Assembly (NCBI RefSeq): GCF_003226565.1
Contig: NZ_QKOE01000003.1
Coordinates: forward strand, 1 to 64,000
Length of the DNA stretch: 64,000 nt
DNA from: Parazoarcus communis SWub3 = DSM 12120
Lineage (GTDB): Bacteria > Pseudomonadota > Gammaproteobacteria > Burkholderiales > Rhodocyclaceae
Direction of reading: 5' to 3'
Below are positions 52,752-61,487 of the stretch, piece after piece. The translations under genes were made by a program, and so were the position numbers. Under the pieces are notes generated by a model. That model ran no database searches, was not told the origin of the DNA, and worked only from the letters and a program-made list of their open reading frames with translations. Position 1 is the first letter of the stretch, and each line of letters opens with the position of its first letter.

Positions 52752-53927
52752 GTGACCGCGCCACAACTTGCTCACCGCATGGCCGACATCCAGCCCTTTC
52801 ACGTCATGGAGTTGCTGCGCCGCGCACGCGAGCTCGAGGCGGCAGGTCGCGACATCATCCACATGGAAGTCGGCGAACCCGACTTTCCCACCCCACAACC
52901 GATTGTCGAGGCAGCAAGCCGCTTCATCGCCAATGGTGCAGTACACTACACACCGGGACTGGGCTTGCCCGCACTGCGCGAGGCCATTGCCCGTTTCTAC
53001 CACGATCGATTTGGCGCCGACGTCGCCCCGGAACGCATCATCATCACTTCGGGCGCCTCCGGCGCACTGATGCTGGCACTCGCTGCCACCACCAATCCCG
53101 GCGATGAGTGGCTGTTGCCCGACCCGGGCTACCCGTCAAACCGTCATCTGGTACGCAGCTTCGAGGGCAAGGCGATCGCCATCGACGTGGGTGCACGCCA
53201 GCACTATCAACCCACCCCCGCGCAAGTCGAGGCACACTGGAGCGCGCGCACCCGCGGCCTGATGGTGGCCACCCCGGCCAACCCCACCGGCACCCTCCTG
53301 AGCGGCGAAGCACTCACCCACCTTCACCACAGCACCTCCACCCAAGGCGGCCTGCTGCTGGTCGACGAGATCTACCAGGGCCTGACCTATGGCGTGGAAA
53401 GTTCGACTGCCCTTGCCATCCCCGAACTCGGTAACGCGGAAGATGTGTTTGTGGTCAATAGCTTTTCGAAGTACTTCGGCATGACCGGCTGGCGGCTCGG
53501 CTGGCTGGTGGCTCCGCAAGCCTACGTTCGCGAGATCGAAAAGCTCGCTCAGCATTATTTCATATCGCCATCGACGCCGGCTCAACAGGCCGCTCTAAGT
53601 GCATTCAAGCCCGGCACGATCGATATACTGGAGGCACGGCGGCATGAATTTGCCCGCCGCCGCGACACGCTGCTGCCCTGTCTGCGCGAATTGGGTTTCG
53701 AGATCGGCAGCGAGCCGCAAGGTGCTTTCTACATCTACGCCAACATCGCCACGCTGGCCGAGGACAGCGAACAGTTCGCGCGCAAGCTGATCGAAACCGC
53801 TGGCGTTGCCATCACGCCCGGCCTGGATTTCGGCAGTCACCGCCCACGCGAACACGTCCGCATTGCCTACACCACCCATTGCGAACGGCTGCTCCAGGCG
53901 GTCGAACGTATCCGCGCCGCGCTCTAG
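52752..53927 (+). CDS. Pyridoxal phosphate-dependent aminotransferase (class I/II)
   Basis: A 391-residue fold-type I aminotransferase. The PLP lysine is in VVNSFSKYFGMTGWRLGW, the usual SKxFxxTGWRxG motif. The N-terminal IHMEVGEPDFPTP and the loop ATPANPTGTLLS fit the alanine/valine/aspartate transaminase group. The substrate cannot be told from sequence. A GTG start at 52752 is chosen for the AAGGAG 6 bases before it. Confidence 0.9.
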   Translation: MTAPQLAHRMADIQPFHVMELLRRARELEAAGRDIIHMEVGEPDFPTPQPIVEAASRFIANGAVHYTPGLGLPALREAIARFYHDRFGADVAPERIIITSGASGALMLALAATTNPGDEWLLPDPGYPSNRHLVRSFEGKAIAIDVGARQHYQPTPAQVEAHWSARTRGLMVATPANPTGTLLSGEALTHLHHSTSTQGGLLLVDEIYQGLTYGVESSTALAIPELGNAEDVFVVNSFSKYFGMTGWRLGWLVAPQAYVREIEKLAQHYFISPSTPAQQAALSAFKPGTIDILEARRHEFARRRDTLLPCLRELGFEIGSEPQGAFYIYANIATLAEDSEQFARKLIETAGVAITPGLDFGSHRPREHVRIAYTTHCERLLQAVERIRAAL

Positions 53928-53928
53928 A

Positions 53929-53982
53929 AGGCTGTCGGGCTTGAGGCCGATCTGCCCCGCCAGTGGGAGAGTCCGACAGCCT
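53929..53982 (+). terminator. Hairpin between the aminotransferase and lytic transglycosylase genes
   Basis: AGGCTGTCGG (53929-53938) pairs perfectly with CCGACAGCCT (53973-53982) over a 34-base loop. It lies between convergent genes. No T-tract, so terminator activity is uncertain. Confidence 0.4.
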
Positions 53983-54013
53983 CCCAGGCGCCCTGCAACT
54001 CAGCCCGGCAGCA

Positions 54014-54724
54014 TCAAGCCGAGTTGCCAGCCTTGCGCCCCGCGGCCGAAAGCAGGCGTTGCTTCATTGCCATGACCTTGCGTGCGTAACTGGCTTCTGG
54101 ATCGCTCAAGGCACCGCCGTAGTACTGCAACGCGGACTGCATGCTGCCGTAGCGACGCAAGCCCTCGTGTAGCACGAGCGTCCCCACACGCACATTGACC
54201 TCGGGGTCGAACAGGGCGTCGTCCCCCCCGCCCGCTTTGTCGATCTTGTCCATGTGAAAGCGCGGAATCACCTGCATCAAACCTTGCGCCCCCATATGAC
54301 TCTCGGCAAAGGGATTGAAGCTGGACTCCACTGCCATCACCGCGACGATCAGCAGCGGATCGATACCGGCGTGACGACCAGCCTCCTCAGCCGCAAGCAA
54401 TACTGGCTCAAGCGCCGCGGTCGACACCCGGTAGCGTCTCGCCACCCAGTCCCGCACACGGGTCATCTCACCCGACAAACCCGGCTCGATGACGGGCTCG
54501 GCCTGCGTGAGCTCAACAACTGCCACTGGATCTGGCGCCGTATCGGATGCCACAGCGGTCGTCACCAGGACGTCGAACGACGTGGAGGATGTCGCTTCCA
54601 GCTGTTTGTCGGCAATGTGGACCAGTGCTACCAGCCCCAGGGAGATCAGACTGACATGCCCCAGACGGAGCAGCCAGGTGGCCGCCTGTACTGCCGGCCC
54701 TTTCGAAGACGTTGCGTGTTCCAT
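54014..54724 (-). CDS. Lytic transglycosylase (SLT domain)
   Basis: A 236-residue protein with one N-terminal transmembrane or uncleaved signal helix (about 20-38) and a C-terminal SLT goose-lysozyme-like domain. AVESSFNPFAESHMGAQGLM carries the catalytic Glu and the GLMQ motif. It would cleave peptidoglycan glycan strands in the periplasm, leaving 1,6-anhydro ends. ampD, which processes such anhydro-muropeptides, lies upstream on the same strand. Confidence 0.9.
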   Translation of the reverse strand: MEHATSSKGPAVQAATWLLRLGHVSLISLGLVALVHIADKQLEATSSTSFDVLVTTAVASDTAPDPVAVVELTQAEPVIEPGLSGEMTRVRDWVARRYRVSTAALEPVLLAAEEAGRHAGIDPLLIVAVMAVESSFNPFAESHMGAQGLMQVIPRFHMDKIDKAGGGDDALFDPEVNVRVGTLVLHEGLRRYGSMQSALQYYGGALSDPEASYARKVMAMKQRLLSAAGRKAGNSA

Positions 54725-55056
54725 GGCTTACCTCCGTGCTGTGGCCGGAGCAAAAGCGCGGCGCGGTTCAGGTAGGAACCTGCGCGTCACCCGGAAGGTC
54801 ACCGGGGCTGGGGTGGCGGAGAGGGCCGGTAAGCCATCGCCGCCTGCGAGATGCTCGGTCGCCAGTAGGGTTGAAGATGGAGAGACGCAACCAGACTCTC
54901 CATCCCGCGGTGCGCGCGTCCATGACGTGTGTGCCGAGGCGCGAAAATCGCGCCGGCATCGCACCTGAGTGAATACGATCAGTTCAGAATTGCTGCATTG
55001 CAGCGAAGCGGATTCTATTGAGCCAATGGTTTTTTGTCAAAACCTGACAGTCGCAT
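54725..55056 (-). other. Long structured 5' region upstream of the lytic transglycosylase
   Basis: 332 bases without a gene. It contains hairpins GGTTC/GAACC (54765-54780), GATGGAGAG/CTCTCCATC (54876-54884 with 54896-54904) and GGCGCGA/TCGCGCC (54938-54944 with 54948-54954). AGGTAAGCC directly precedes the gene start. I could not match it to a known riboswitch consensus. Confidence 0.4.
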
Positions 55057-55578
55057 TTATGCCACAAGCCCTGGCCAAGTCCAGTCGAAACAAGGACCTG
55101 GATCAGTCTTGCGTCCGGGCGCGATGTCGGAATGGCCGGCAACCGCCACCCCGGGATAACGCCGCCGCAGGCGCCTGAGCAGCGCAACCAGGGCCGTATA
55201 TTGTGCCGGCTCGAAGGCTTGGGTGTCACAACCCTCCAGCTCGATACCGATGGAAAAGTCGTTGCAGCGCTCACGCCCTTGCCAGCACGATACCCCTGCG
55301 TGCCAAGCCCGCGCCGCGGTGGGTACGAACTGGATCAGTTCGCCGTCACGACGGATGAAGAAGTGCGCCGATACCCGCAACTGATGGATGGTTGCGTAGT
55401 AGGGATGGGCCTCGGGGTCCAGGCAGTTGGTAAACAGTTCGATCACGCCGGGACCACCGAACTGATCCGGCGGCAGGCTGATCGCGTGGATCACGATCAG
55501 GGAGACCTGCACGCCCTCGGGCCGGGCGTCGTAGTTGGGCGATTCGATGCGGCGGACACCGCGCAGCCAGCCTTTCAT
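55057..55578 (-). CDS. ampD: 1,6-anhydro-N-acetylmuramyl-L-alanine amidase
   Basis: A 173-residue cytoplasmic zinc amidase of the cell-wall recycling pathway. Zinc ligands are visible in IVIHAISLP and AGHSDIAPGRKTDPGPCFDW. No signal peptide, as expected for AmpD rather than AmiD. The ATG at 55578 follows AGGAGGGG. Confidence 0.94.
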   Translation of the reverse strand: MKGWLRGVRRIESPNYDARPEGVQVSLIVIHAISLPPDQFGGPGVIELFTNCLDPEAHPYYATIHQLRVSAHFFIRRDGELIQFVPTAARAWHAGVSCWQGRERCNDFSIGIELEGCDTQAFEPAQYTALVALLRRLRRRYPGVAVAGHSDIAPGRKTDPGPCFDWTWPGLVA

Positions 55579-55605
55579 CCGCCCCTCCTGCCACACGTTC
55601 CAGGT

Positions 55606-55789
55606 GGGGTGGGGCGTCCTTGGTGGGGGCTGTCGAGAGCGCCGCGATGGGTGGTGCCGCGGCGGAAAAAAGGCGGCGCATGTTTGAGGGAGCGCAGCGA
55701 CCGAGTTTGCGCCGACTCCGCCGCGACGCCGCCCATCGCGGGAAGCCGGAGGCCGCGAACGCCTGCCCCCACCAAGGACGCCCCACCCC
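55606..55789. repeat. Giant imperfect palindrome (MITE- or REP-like)
   Basis: The outer arms are a 25-base perfect inverted repeat (55606-55630 with 55765-55789). Further inward CGCGATGGG (55643-55651 region) pairs with CCCATCGCG before 55740, and inner GC-rich arms continue the symmetry with a few mismatches. The whole 184 bases can fold into one hairpin. It lies between the divergent ampD and heptose adenylyltransferase genes. The centre contains TGTTTGAGGGAGCGCAGCGA, which resembles dispersed intergenic repeats of betaproteobacteria. The rest of 55579-55906 shows no gene. Confidence 0.7.
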
Positions 55790-55906
55790 GCCCACCCAAT
55801 GCACGCAGGCCCACCCTCTCAACCAACGCACCAACACAATGAGCCTGCCCATCTGATCGCTTACAATCCAAAGCCCACCCCTTCTCGCCCGCACCCAACT
55901 CCGTTC

Positions 55907-56401
55907 ATGAACTACCCCCGCCCCGCCTTCGAAGCCAAACTCTGCCCGCCCGATCAACTGGCCGAACGTTGCGCGGCGCTGCCGCGCGCCCTGGTGTTCA
56001 CCAACGGCTGCTTCGACATCCTGCATCGGGGCCACGTGACCTATCTTGCCCAGGCCCGCGCGCTTGGCGCAGCCATGGTCGTCGCACTCAATACCGACGC
56101 CTCGGTCAAACGACTGGGCAAGGGCGAAGACCGGCCGATGAACACGCTGGAAGACCGCATGCATGTCATGGCTGCGCTGCAGAGCGTCGATCTCGTCACC
56201 TGGTTCGACGAGGATACACCGATCGAGCGCATCCTCGCCGCCCGCCCCGACATCCTGGTAAAGGGCGGAGACTGGGCGCCGGATGCCATCGTCGGCGCGG
56301 CCGAAGTCCGTGCCTGGGGCGGACAGGTGCACTCCATTCCGTTCGAAGTCGAGCGCTCCACCACCTCACTGATCGCGCGCATCCGTGCCCACACCCGCTG
56401 A
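55907..56401 (+). CDS. D-glycero-beta-D-manno-heptose 1-phosphate adenylyltransferase
   Basis: A 164-residue nucleotidyltransferase equal to the C-terminal half of HldE (RfaE2/HldC type), making ADP-heptose for the LPS inner core. The cytidylyltransferase-like motif TNGCFDILHRGHVTYL is at about 33-48, and EVERSTTSLIARI near the C-terminus. The kinase half is not fused and must be encoded elsewhere. Confidence 0.93.
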   Translation: MNYPRPAFEAKLCPPDQLAERCAALPRALVFTNGCFDILHRGHVTYLAQARALGAAMVVALNTDASVKRLGKGEDRPMNTLEDRMHVMAALQSVDLVTWFDEDTPIERILAARPDILVKGGDWAPDAIVGAAEVRAWGGQVHSIPFEVERSTTSLIARIRAHTR

Positions 56402-56524
56402 ACGGTACGGCGCATCCTTGCAAGCAGGCCACGCCACCGCCCGACGCGGCTTGCCAGGTTTTCCGCGCCAGCCCGCGGAGACACGACAATCAGGCTCAAA
56501 GCATCCACCTCAAGCCCGCGCATC

Positions 56525-56539
56525 CCGCTAAAATAGCGG
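56525..56539 (+). other. Hairpin at the recQ start
   Basis: CCGCTA-AAA-TAGCGG ends 3 bases before the recQ ATG, where the ribosome binding site should be. It also contains TAAAAT, a possible -10, in which case recQ may be nearly leaderless. Confidence 0.4.
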
Positions 56540-56542
56540 CCG

Positions 56543-58363
56543 ATGTCATCCCAAGCCCCCACCGCCCTTCACATTCTCGAGCACGTCTTCGGCTACACCG
56601 CCTTCCGTGGCGAACAGCAGGCCATCGTCGAACATGTTGCTGCAGGTGGCGACGCGCTGGTGCTGATGCCGACAGGCGGCGGCAAATCGCTGTGCTTCCA
56701 GGTACCTGCACTGATGCGCGAGGGAACGGCGGTGGTGGTTTCGCCACTGATCGCCCTGATGCAGGACCAGGTCAGCGCACTGGTCGAGGCCGGCGTCAAG
56801 GCCGCCTTTCTCAATTCCAGTCTGGACACAGAATCCGCACGCGCGGTCGAACGAGCCCTGTACGACGGCAGCCTGGACCTGCTCTATGTCGCCCCCGAGC
56901 GACTGATGACGCCGCGCTTCCTCGATCAGCTCGACCACCTGCGTGACACCCATCGTCTGGCCCTGTTTGCCATCGACGAAGCCCACTGCGTGTCGCAATG
57001 GGGGCATGACTTCCGCCCGGAATACCTGCAGCTGTCGATCCTGCCGGAGCGCTACCCATCCATCCCGCGCATCGCACTGACCGCCACCGCCGACCGCCAG
57101 ACCCGCGAGGAGATCGCCAACCGGCTGCGCCTGAACGATGCCCGCCGCTTCGTCTCCAGCTTCGACCGCCCGAACATCCGCTACACCATCGTCGATAAGG
57201 ACGATCCGCGTCGCCAGCTGCTCGGCTTCATCCGCGACGAATATCCGACCGAAGCCGGCATTGTCTATTGCCTGTCACGGCGCAAGGTCGAGGAGACCGC
57301 GGCCTGGCTGCAGGAACACGGTCTCAAGGCCCTGCCCTACCACGCCGGATTACCGCAGGAGGTGCGCGCGGAACACCAGACCCGCTTCCTGCGCGAGGAC
57401 GGCCTGATCATGGTCGCCACCATTGCCTTCGGCATGGGGATCGACAAGCCTGATGTCCGCTTTGTCGCCCACCTTGACCTCCCACGCTCGATCGAAGGCT
57501 ACTACCAGGAAACCGGCCGGGCCGGCCGCGACGGCCAGACCGCCCAGGCCTGGATGGCGTGGGGTGCGCAAGACGTTGTCCAGCAGCGGCGGATGATCGA
57601 CGAATCGGAAGGTAGCGAAGAGTTCAAGCGCCTGGCGCGCAACCGACTCGATGTCCTCGTCGGTCTGGTCGAAGCCACCACGTGCCGCCGTCAGCACCTG
57701 CTCGCCTACTTCGGCGAGGCCGCCGAACCCTGCGGCAACTGCGACAACTGCCTGCATCCACCGCAGACCTGGGATGCGACCGAAGCCGCACGCAAGGCCC
57801 TGTCCTGCGTCTATCGCACCGGCCAGCGCTACGGAGCCGGACACCTGATCGACGTCCTGCGCGGCGATGCCACCGAGAAGGTCAGCGAACGTGGCCACGA
57901 CAGCATCAGTACGTTCGGCATCGGCAGCGATCTCGATGAAAAGCGCTGGCGTACGGTGTTCCGTCAACTGGTCGCGCGCGAACTGCTCAGCGTCGACCAT
58001 GAACGCTACAACGCACTCATGCTGACCGACCTCGCCCGCCCGCTGCTGCGCGGCGAATCCAGTTTCCTGCTGCGACTGGCTCCAGAGAAAGCCCGCAACC
58101 GCAGTCGTCGCAGCACGGCCCGCACCGACATTCCGGGCGGCATCCCGACCACGCTGTTCGACCGACTGCGCGCCTGGCGTGCGGCGCTGGCCAAGGAACG
58201 CAACATCCCCGCCTACGTCATCTTTCATGATGCCACCCTGCGCGAGATTGCCATTGCCCGCCCCGGCAGCCTGGCCGAGCTTGGCCACATGCCGGGCATC
58301 GGCGACCGCAAGCTCGAAGCCTACGGTGAGGCCATCCTCGAATTGGTCCGCGACGCGGCCTGA
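56543..58363 (+). CDS. recQ: ATP-dependent DNA helicase RecQ
   Basis: A 606-residue 3'-5' helicase acting in recombination and repair. Motif I TGGGKSLCFQ, motif II DEAHCVSQWGHDFRPEY, motif VI QETGRAGRDGQ, an RQC zinc site with four Cys (TCRR, CGNCDNC) and a C-terminal HRDC domain (about 525-600) are all present. No Shine-Dalgarno sequence is visible because a hairpin occupies that place. It lies 75 bases before the receiver-TPR gene. Confidence 0.96.
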   Translation: MSSQAPTALHILEHVFGYTAFRGEQQAIVEHVAAGGDALVLMPTGGGKSLCFQVPALMREGTAVVVSPLIALMQDQVSALVEAGVKAAFLNSSLDTESARAVERALYDGSLDLLYVAPERLMTPRFLDQLDHLRDTHRLALFAIDEAHCVSQWGHDFRPEYLQLSILPERYPSIPRIALTATADRQTREEIANRLRLNDARRFVSSFDRPNIRYTIVDKDDPRRQLLGFIRDEYPTEAGIVYCLSRRKVEETAAWLQEHGLKALPYHAGLPQEVRAEHQTRFLREDGLIMVATIAFGMGIDKPDVRFVAHLDLPRSIEGYYQETGRAGRDGQTAQAWMAWGAQDVVQQRRMIDESEGSEEFKRLARNRLDVLVGLVEATTCRRQHLLAYFGEAAEPCGNCDNCLHPPQTWDATEAARKALSCVYRTGQRYGAGHLIDVLRGDATEKVSERGHDSISTFGIGSDLDEKRWRTVFRQLVARELLSVDHERYNALMLTDLARPLLRGESSFLLRLAPEKARNRSRRSTARTDIPGGIPTTLFDRLRAWRAALAKERNIPAYVIFHDATLREIAIARPGSLAELGHMPGIGDRKLEAYGEAILELVRDAA

Positions 58364-58438
58364 GCACGCTTCGAATTCCCTTCAGAATCGGCCACAATCG
58401 CCGTAATTCAACTGACACCCGATAACCAGCCCGCCGAC

Positions 58439-60112
58439 ATGGTCGCCCTCGATCGCCTCAAGATCCTCGTCATCGAAGCTCAACCCACCATGCGTGCGCA
58501 ACTGCGCACCATGCTGAGCTCGATCGGCATGGAAGAGGTCCAGTTCGCGGTGTCGGCCGGCATGGCCGTGCGGCGGCTGCGCGAAGCGCGTTACGACCTG
58601 ATCCTGTGCGAGTACAACCTGGGCGAAGGCCAGGACGGCCAGCATCTGCTCGAAGACCTGCGCAACCACGAGATCATCCCGCTCGACACCCTGTTCGTGA
58701 TGATCACCGGCGAGCGCAACTACGAGCGCGTGGTCAGCACCGCGGAGCTGTCGCCCAACGACTACATCCTGAAGCCGCTGGCGGCCGAGGCCCTGCGTGT
58801 GCGCCTGATGCGTGCCCTGGAGAAGCGCGATGCCCTGTTGCCCGCCTGGCGCCTGATGGCCATTGGCGACATCCTCGGCGCCATCGCCTACTGTGACGAA
58901 GCACAGGATCGCTATCCGCTCTACCTGATCGACTTCCTGCGCCTGCGCGCCGAACTTCACACCGCGGCAGGACAAACCGACGAGGCGATCGCGATCTATC
59001 ACGAGATCCTCTCGGCCAAGGCGATTCCATGGGCTCAGCTCGGGCTGGCGCGCGCGCTTTATCTCAAGAAGGCCTACGCCGAAGCCGAAGAAATTCTCGA
59101 CGGACTGATCAACGAACACGAGCGTTTCATCGCAGCCTACGACCTGCTGGCAAAGCTCAAGGAAGAAAGCGGCGACGCCCTCGGCGCACGCACGGTGCTC
59201 AAGACCGCCACGCTGCGCTCGCCCCACCGGGTCAGCCGGCTACGTCAGCTGGGCGAGTTGTCGCTCAGTACGGGTGACCCGGAGGCCGCCGAGGAGGTCA
59301 TGGGCGAAGTCGTCCGCAAGGGCAAGTACTCTGACTTCCGTGACCCCGAGGACCATGTCCGTCTGGTCCAGGCACAGATCGCGCTGAACAAGGTCGACGC
59401 CGCCGCCACGACCATCACCGACCTTGATCGTTCGATGGGTGGCCAACCCAAGGCAGAGTTGTGCAAGGCACTGTCCAGCGCACTGCTGCATGCCCACACC
59501 GGAGATACAACCCGCGCCCAGCAGGCCCTGCTGGCCGCCGCACACGCGGCCCCGAGTGCCAGCAAACTGTCGGTCGGCATCAAGCAGGAACTGATCAAGG
59601 CCTGCTTCGACCAGGACATGGGCGACGCAGGCAAGGAGTTGGTGATGGACATCCTGCGCACCTCGGCTGACGAACGTACGGTCGAGACCACGCGCGAGGT
59701 GATGAAATCGATCGGCCTTGAAGCACTCTCACGGGAGATCGAACAGCGTGTCCAGGAGGAGGTCAAGGCGCTGATCTCGGTCGGTGCCGAAAAGGCTCAT
59801 GCTGGCGACTACGACGGTGCCGTCGCCGAGATGATGAATGCAGCCCGGCGCATGCCGGGCAATCCGCATGTGTTGTTCAACGCAGCACTTGCGTTGCTGC
59901 GTCACATCGAGCACCGCGGCTGGAACGAGGCCTTCGCCCGCCAGGCCCGCGCCCTGATCGACCGTGCCCGCAAGCTCGCGCCCACCAGCACCCGGCTGGC
60001 AGCCATCACCGAATTCATGCATGGCCTGATCAAGCGTTACGGCATCCGCCCGGAACGAATCGCCGAATCCGCCGACAAAGCGGCCATGTTCCGCAATACC
60101 GCCCGTCGATGA
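58439..60112 (+). CDS. Degenerate receiver-domain protein with TPR repeats
   Basis: 557 residues. The N-terminal 125 residues have the CheY-like receiver fold, but the phospho-acceptor Asp is Glu58 (LILCEYNLGEG) and the acidic pocket is reduced (IEAQ instead of DD). The conserved Thr (FVMITGE) and Lys (YILKP) remain. The rest is helical with TPR-like repeats (for example TDEAIAIYHEILSAKAIPWA). The arrangement resembles VieB-type REC-TPR proteins. Phosphorylation is unlikely, and Glu may mimic the active state. Its stop overlaps the next gene (ATGA). Confidence 0.85.
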   Translation: MVALDRLKILVIEAQPTMRAQLRTMLSSIGMEEVQFAVSAGMAVRRLREARYDLILCEYNLGEGQDGQHLLEDLRNHEIIPLDTLFVMITGERNYERVVSTAELSPNDYILKPLAAEALRVRLMRALEKRDALLPAWRLMAIGDILGAIAYCDEAQDRYPLYLIDFLRLRAELHTAAGQTDEAIAIYHEILSAKAIPWAQLGLARALYLKKAYAEAEEILDGLINEHERFIAAYDLLAKLKEESGDALGARTVLKTATLRSPHRVSRLRQLGELSLSTGDPEAAEEVMGEVVRKGKYSDFRDPEDHVRLVQAQIALNKVDAAATTITDLDRSMGGQPKAELCKALSSALLHAHTGDTTRAQQALLAAAHAAPSASKLSVGIKQELIKACFDQDMGDAGKELVMDILRTSADERTVETTREVMKSIGLEALSREIEQRVQEEVKALISVGAEKAHAGDYDGAVAEMMNAARRMPGNPHVLFNAALALLRHIEHRGWNEAFARQARALIDRARKLAPTSTRLAAITEFMHGLIKRYGIRPERIAESADKAAMFRNTARR

Positions 60113-60468
60113 AACCTCTGCATCGCCTTGCTGCCCTGCTCGCAGCGGCAGCCCTGACCCTGGGTCTGAACGCCTGCAGCCTGTCCGAGCCGTCAGCCGC
60201 CGACCTGCCGCCAGAGGCGATCACCACGCTCGAACTCATCCAGCGTGGTGGGCCCTACCCTTACCGCAAGGACGGCACCACTTTTCAGAATCGCGAGCGC
60301 CTGCTGCCGGACAAACCGCGCGGCTACTACCGCGAGTACACCGTGCCCACACCCGGAGCACGCGACCGTGGTGCGCGCCGCATCGTCACGGGAGGCCAGC
60401 CACCCGAAGTGTATTACTACACTGCCGACCACTATCGCAGCTTCCGCCGCATCGAGCCCCGTCCATGA
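60109..60468 (+). CDS. Barnase-family ribonuclease (secreted or lipid-anchored)
   Basis: 119 residues. The N-terminal signal ends in a lipobox-like LNAC (Cys23). The body matches the microbial ribonuclease N1/T1/barnase family: RKDGTTFQNRERLLP, GYYREYTVPTPG and YYYTADHYRSF. By family comparison the catalytic base is Glu76, the acid His108, and the supporting Arg is 85 or 91. ATGA overlaps couple it to the receiver-TPR gene before it and the barstar gene after it. Confidence 0.88.
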   Translation: MKPLHRLAALLAAAALTLGLNACSLSEPSAADLPPEAITTLELIQRGGPYPYRKDGTTFQNRERLLPDKPRGYYREYTVPTPGARDRGARRIVTGGQPPEVYYYTADHYRSFRRIEPRP

Positions 60469-60893
60469 GCAAACCCGCGCCCGACCTCAGCGACCTGCTG
60501 ACCGATATCCCACGCGCAGGCGTCCGCCCGTTGCCCCCCGACAGCAGCGCGCGAATTGCCGCAGCAGCAGCCCAGGTCGACCAGGCCTGCCTGCGCGTCA
60601 GCCTGAATGGCTGCCAGGACAAGACTGAGTTGCTGCAACGGTTTGCGACCGCCTTTGCCTTTCCCGACTGGTTTGGTCACAACTGGGACGCACTCGCCGA
60701 CTGCCTGGGCGACCTCGAATGGATGCCCACCCATGGCTACGTGCTGCTGCTGGAACATGCAGCAGACTTCCGCGCCACCCATCCGGAAGAGTTCGACACC
60801 CTGCTCGGCGTCCTGCGCGACACCAGTCGCCAGTGGGCGGCGGACGGCCTGCCGTTCTGGGTATTTGTCGATCTGGGCCCGAACGCTCACTAA
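60465..60893 (+). CDS. Barstar-family ribonuclease inhibitor
   Basis: A 142-residue cytoplasmic inhibitor. The barstar core is clear: an RVSLNGCQDKTELL opening strand and helix, and FGHNWDALADCLGDLEW, whose Asp residues correspond to those that plug the barnase active site. An N-terminal extension of about 40 residues precedes the fold. Overlap with the ribonuclease gene ensures co-production of toxin and immunity. Confidence 0.9.
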   Translation: MSKPAPDLSDLLTDIPRAGVRPLPPDSSARIAAAAAQVDQACLRVSLNGCQDKTELLQRFATAFAFPDWFGHNWDALADCLGDLEWMPTHGYVLLLEHAADFRATHPEEFDTLLGVLRDTSRQWAADGLPFWVFVDLGPNAH

Positions 60894-60905
60894 GCCCCGC
60901 CCACT

Positions 60906-61244
60906 TCACGCTGGCTGCCGGTACACCCGCATCCATTGCAGGACAAGCACCGCCATCTCGCTCGCCGCCGTCCACTCCTGCCGCACGCCGGCCTGACCCG
61001 CCTGCATTGCACTGTACAGCTCGGACCAGCCCCCCCAATCCAGTTCCGGCATGGCTTCTCGTGCCTCGGCCGGCAACAGGGCAAGGTGACGGGCAATACG
61101 CCGCAGGCGCTCAGCCACCGTCGTCCGGGTCAAGCGACTACGCGCGTAGCTGTCCGGATCGAGCCCCTCGATCAGGGTCAGGATGTCGGTCGCCGCCTCT
61201 TCGATGTCGGCACAGGTCATTTGATAGGAAGCGTTGGTCACCAT
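60906..61244 (-). CDS. Small helical protein, HepT-like (DUF86 family)
   Basis: 112 residues, predicted all-helical, resembling HepT/DUF86 in its layout (CADIEEAATDILTLIEGL, then RLRRIARHLALLPAEAREAM, then LDWGGWSELYSAM). The HepT RNase motif (Arg-4 to 6 residues-His) is missing and no MNT nucleotidyltransferase gene lies beside it, so it is not a typical HEPN-MNT toxin. It converges on barstar (12-base gap) and diverges from the nitroreductase gene. Only these residues of a much longer minus-strand open frame are believable. Confidence 0.6.
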   Translation of the reverse strand: MVTNASYQMTCADIEEAATDILTLIEGLDPDSYARSRLTRTTVAERLRRIARHLALLPAEAREAMPELDWGGWSELYSAMQAGQAGVRQEWTAASEMAVLVLQWMRVYRQPA

Positions 61245-61487
61245 TGCATGCTCGAGTGAGGTCCAGAAACTCCACGGGCAAGCAATTCCAGCGCCAGAAC
61301 CAAAGCCACCAAACCCGCCAAGGGTTGCGGTCTGGTTTGTCGCAAACGCGACAGCGCACCTTGCCGGCGAGGCAATCCGTACACGACGGGATGCAGCAGC
61401 GCATGCTGGAAGATGCCACCGGCCGCGCATTTGCTGGACTTCGCGCCGATCCCACCCACCTGGTATCGGATTTGCAAGCAGTCCAGC

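Noticed and set aside
54725-54980. Cyclic dinucleotide riboswitch before the lytic transglycosylase
   Set aside because: No stretch fits the c-di-AMP or c-di-GMP aptamer consensus that I could recall, so it is reported only as a structured leader.
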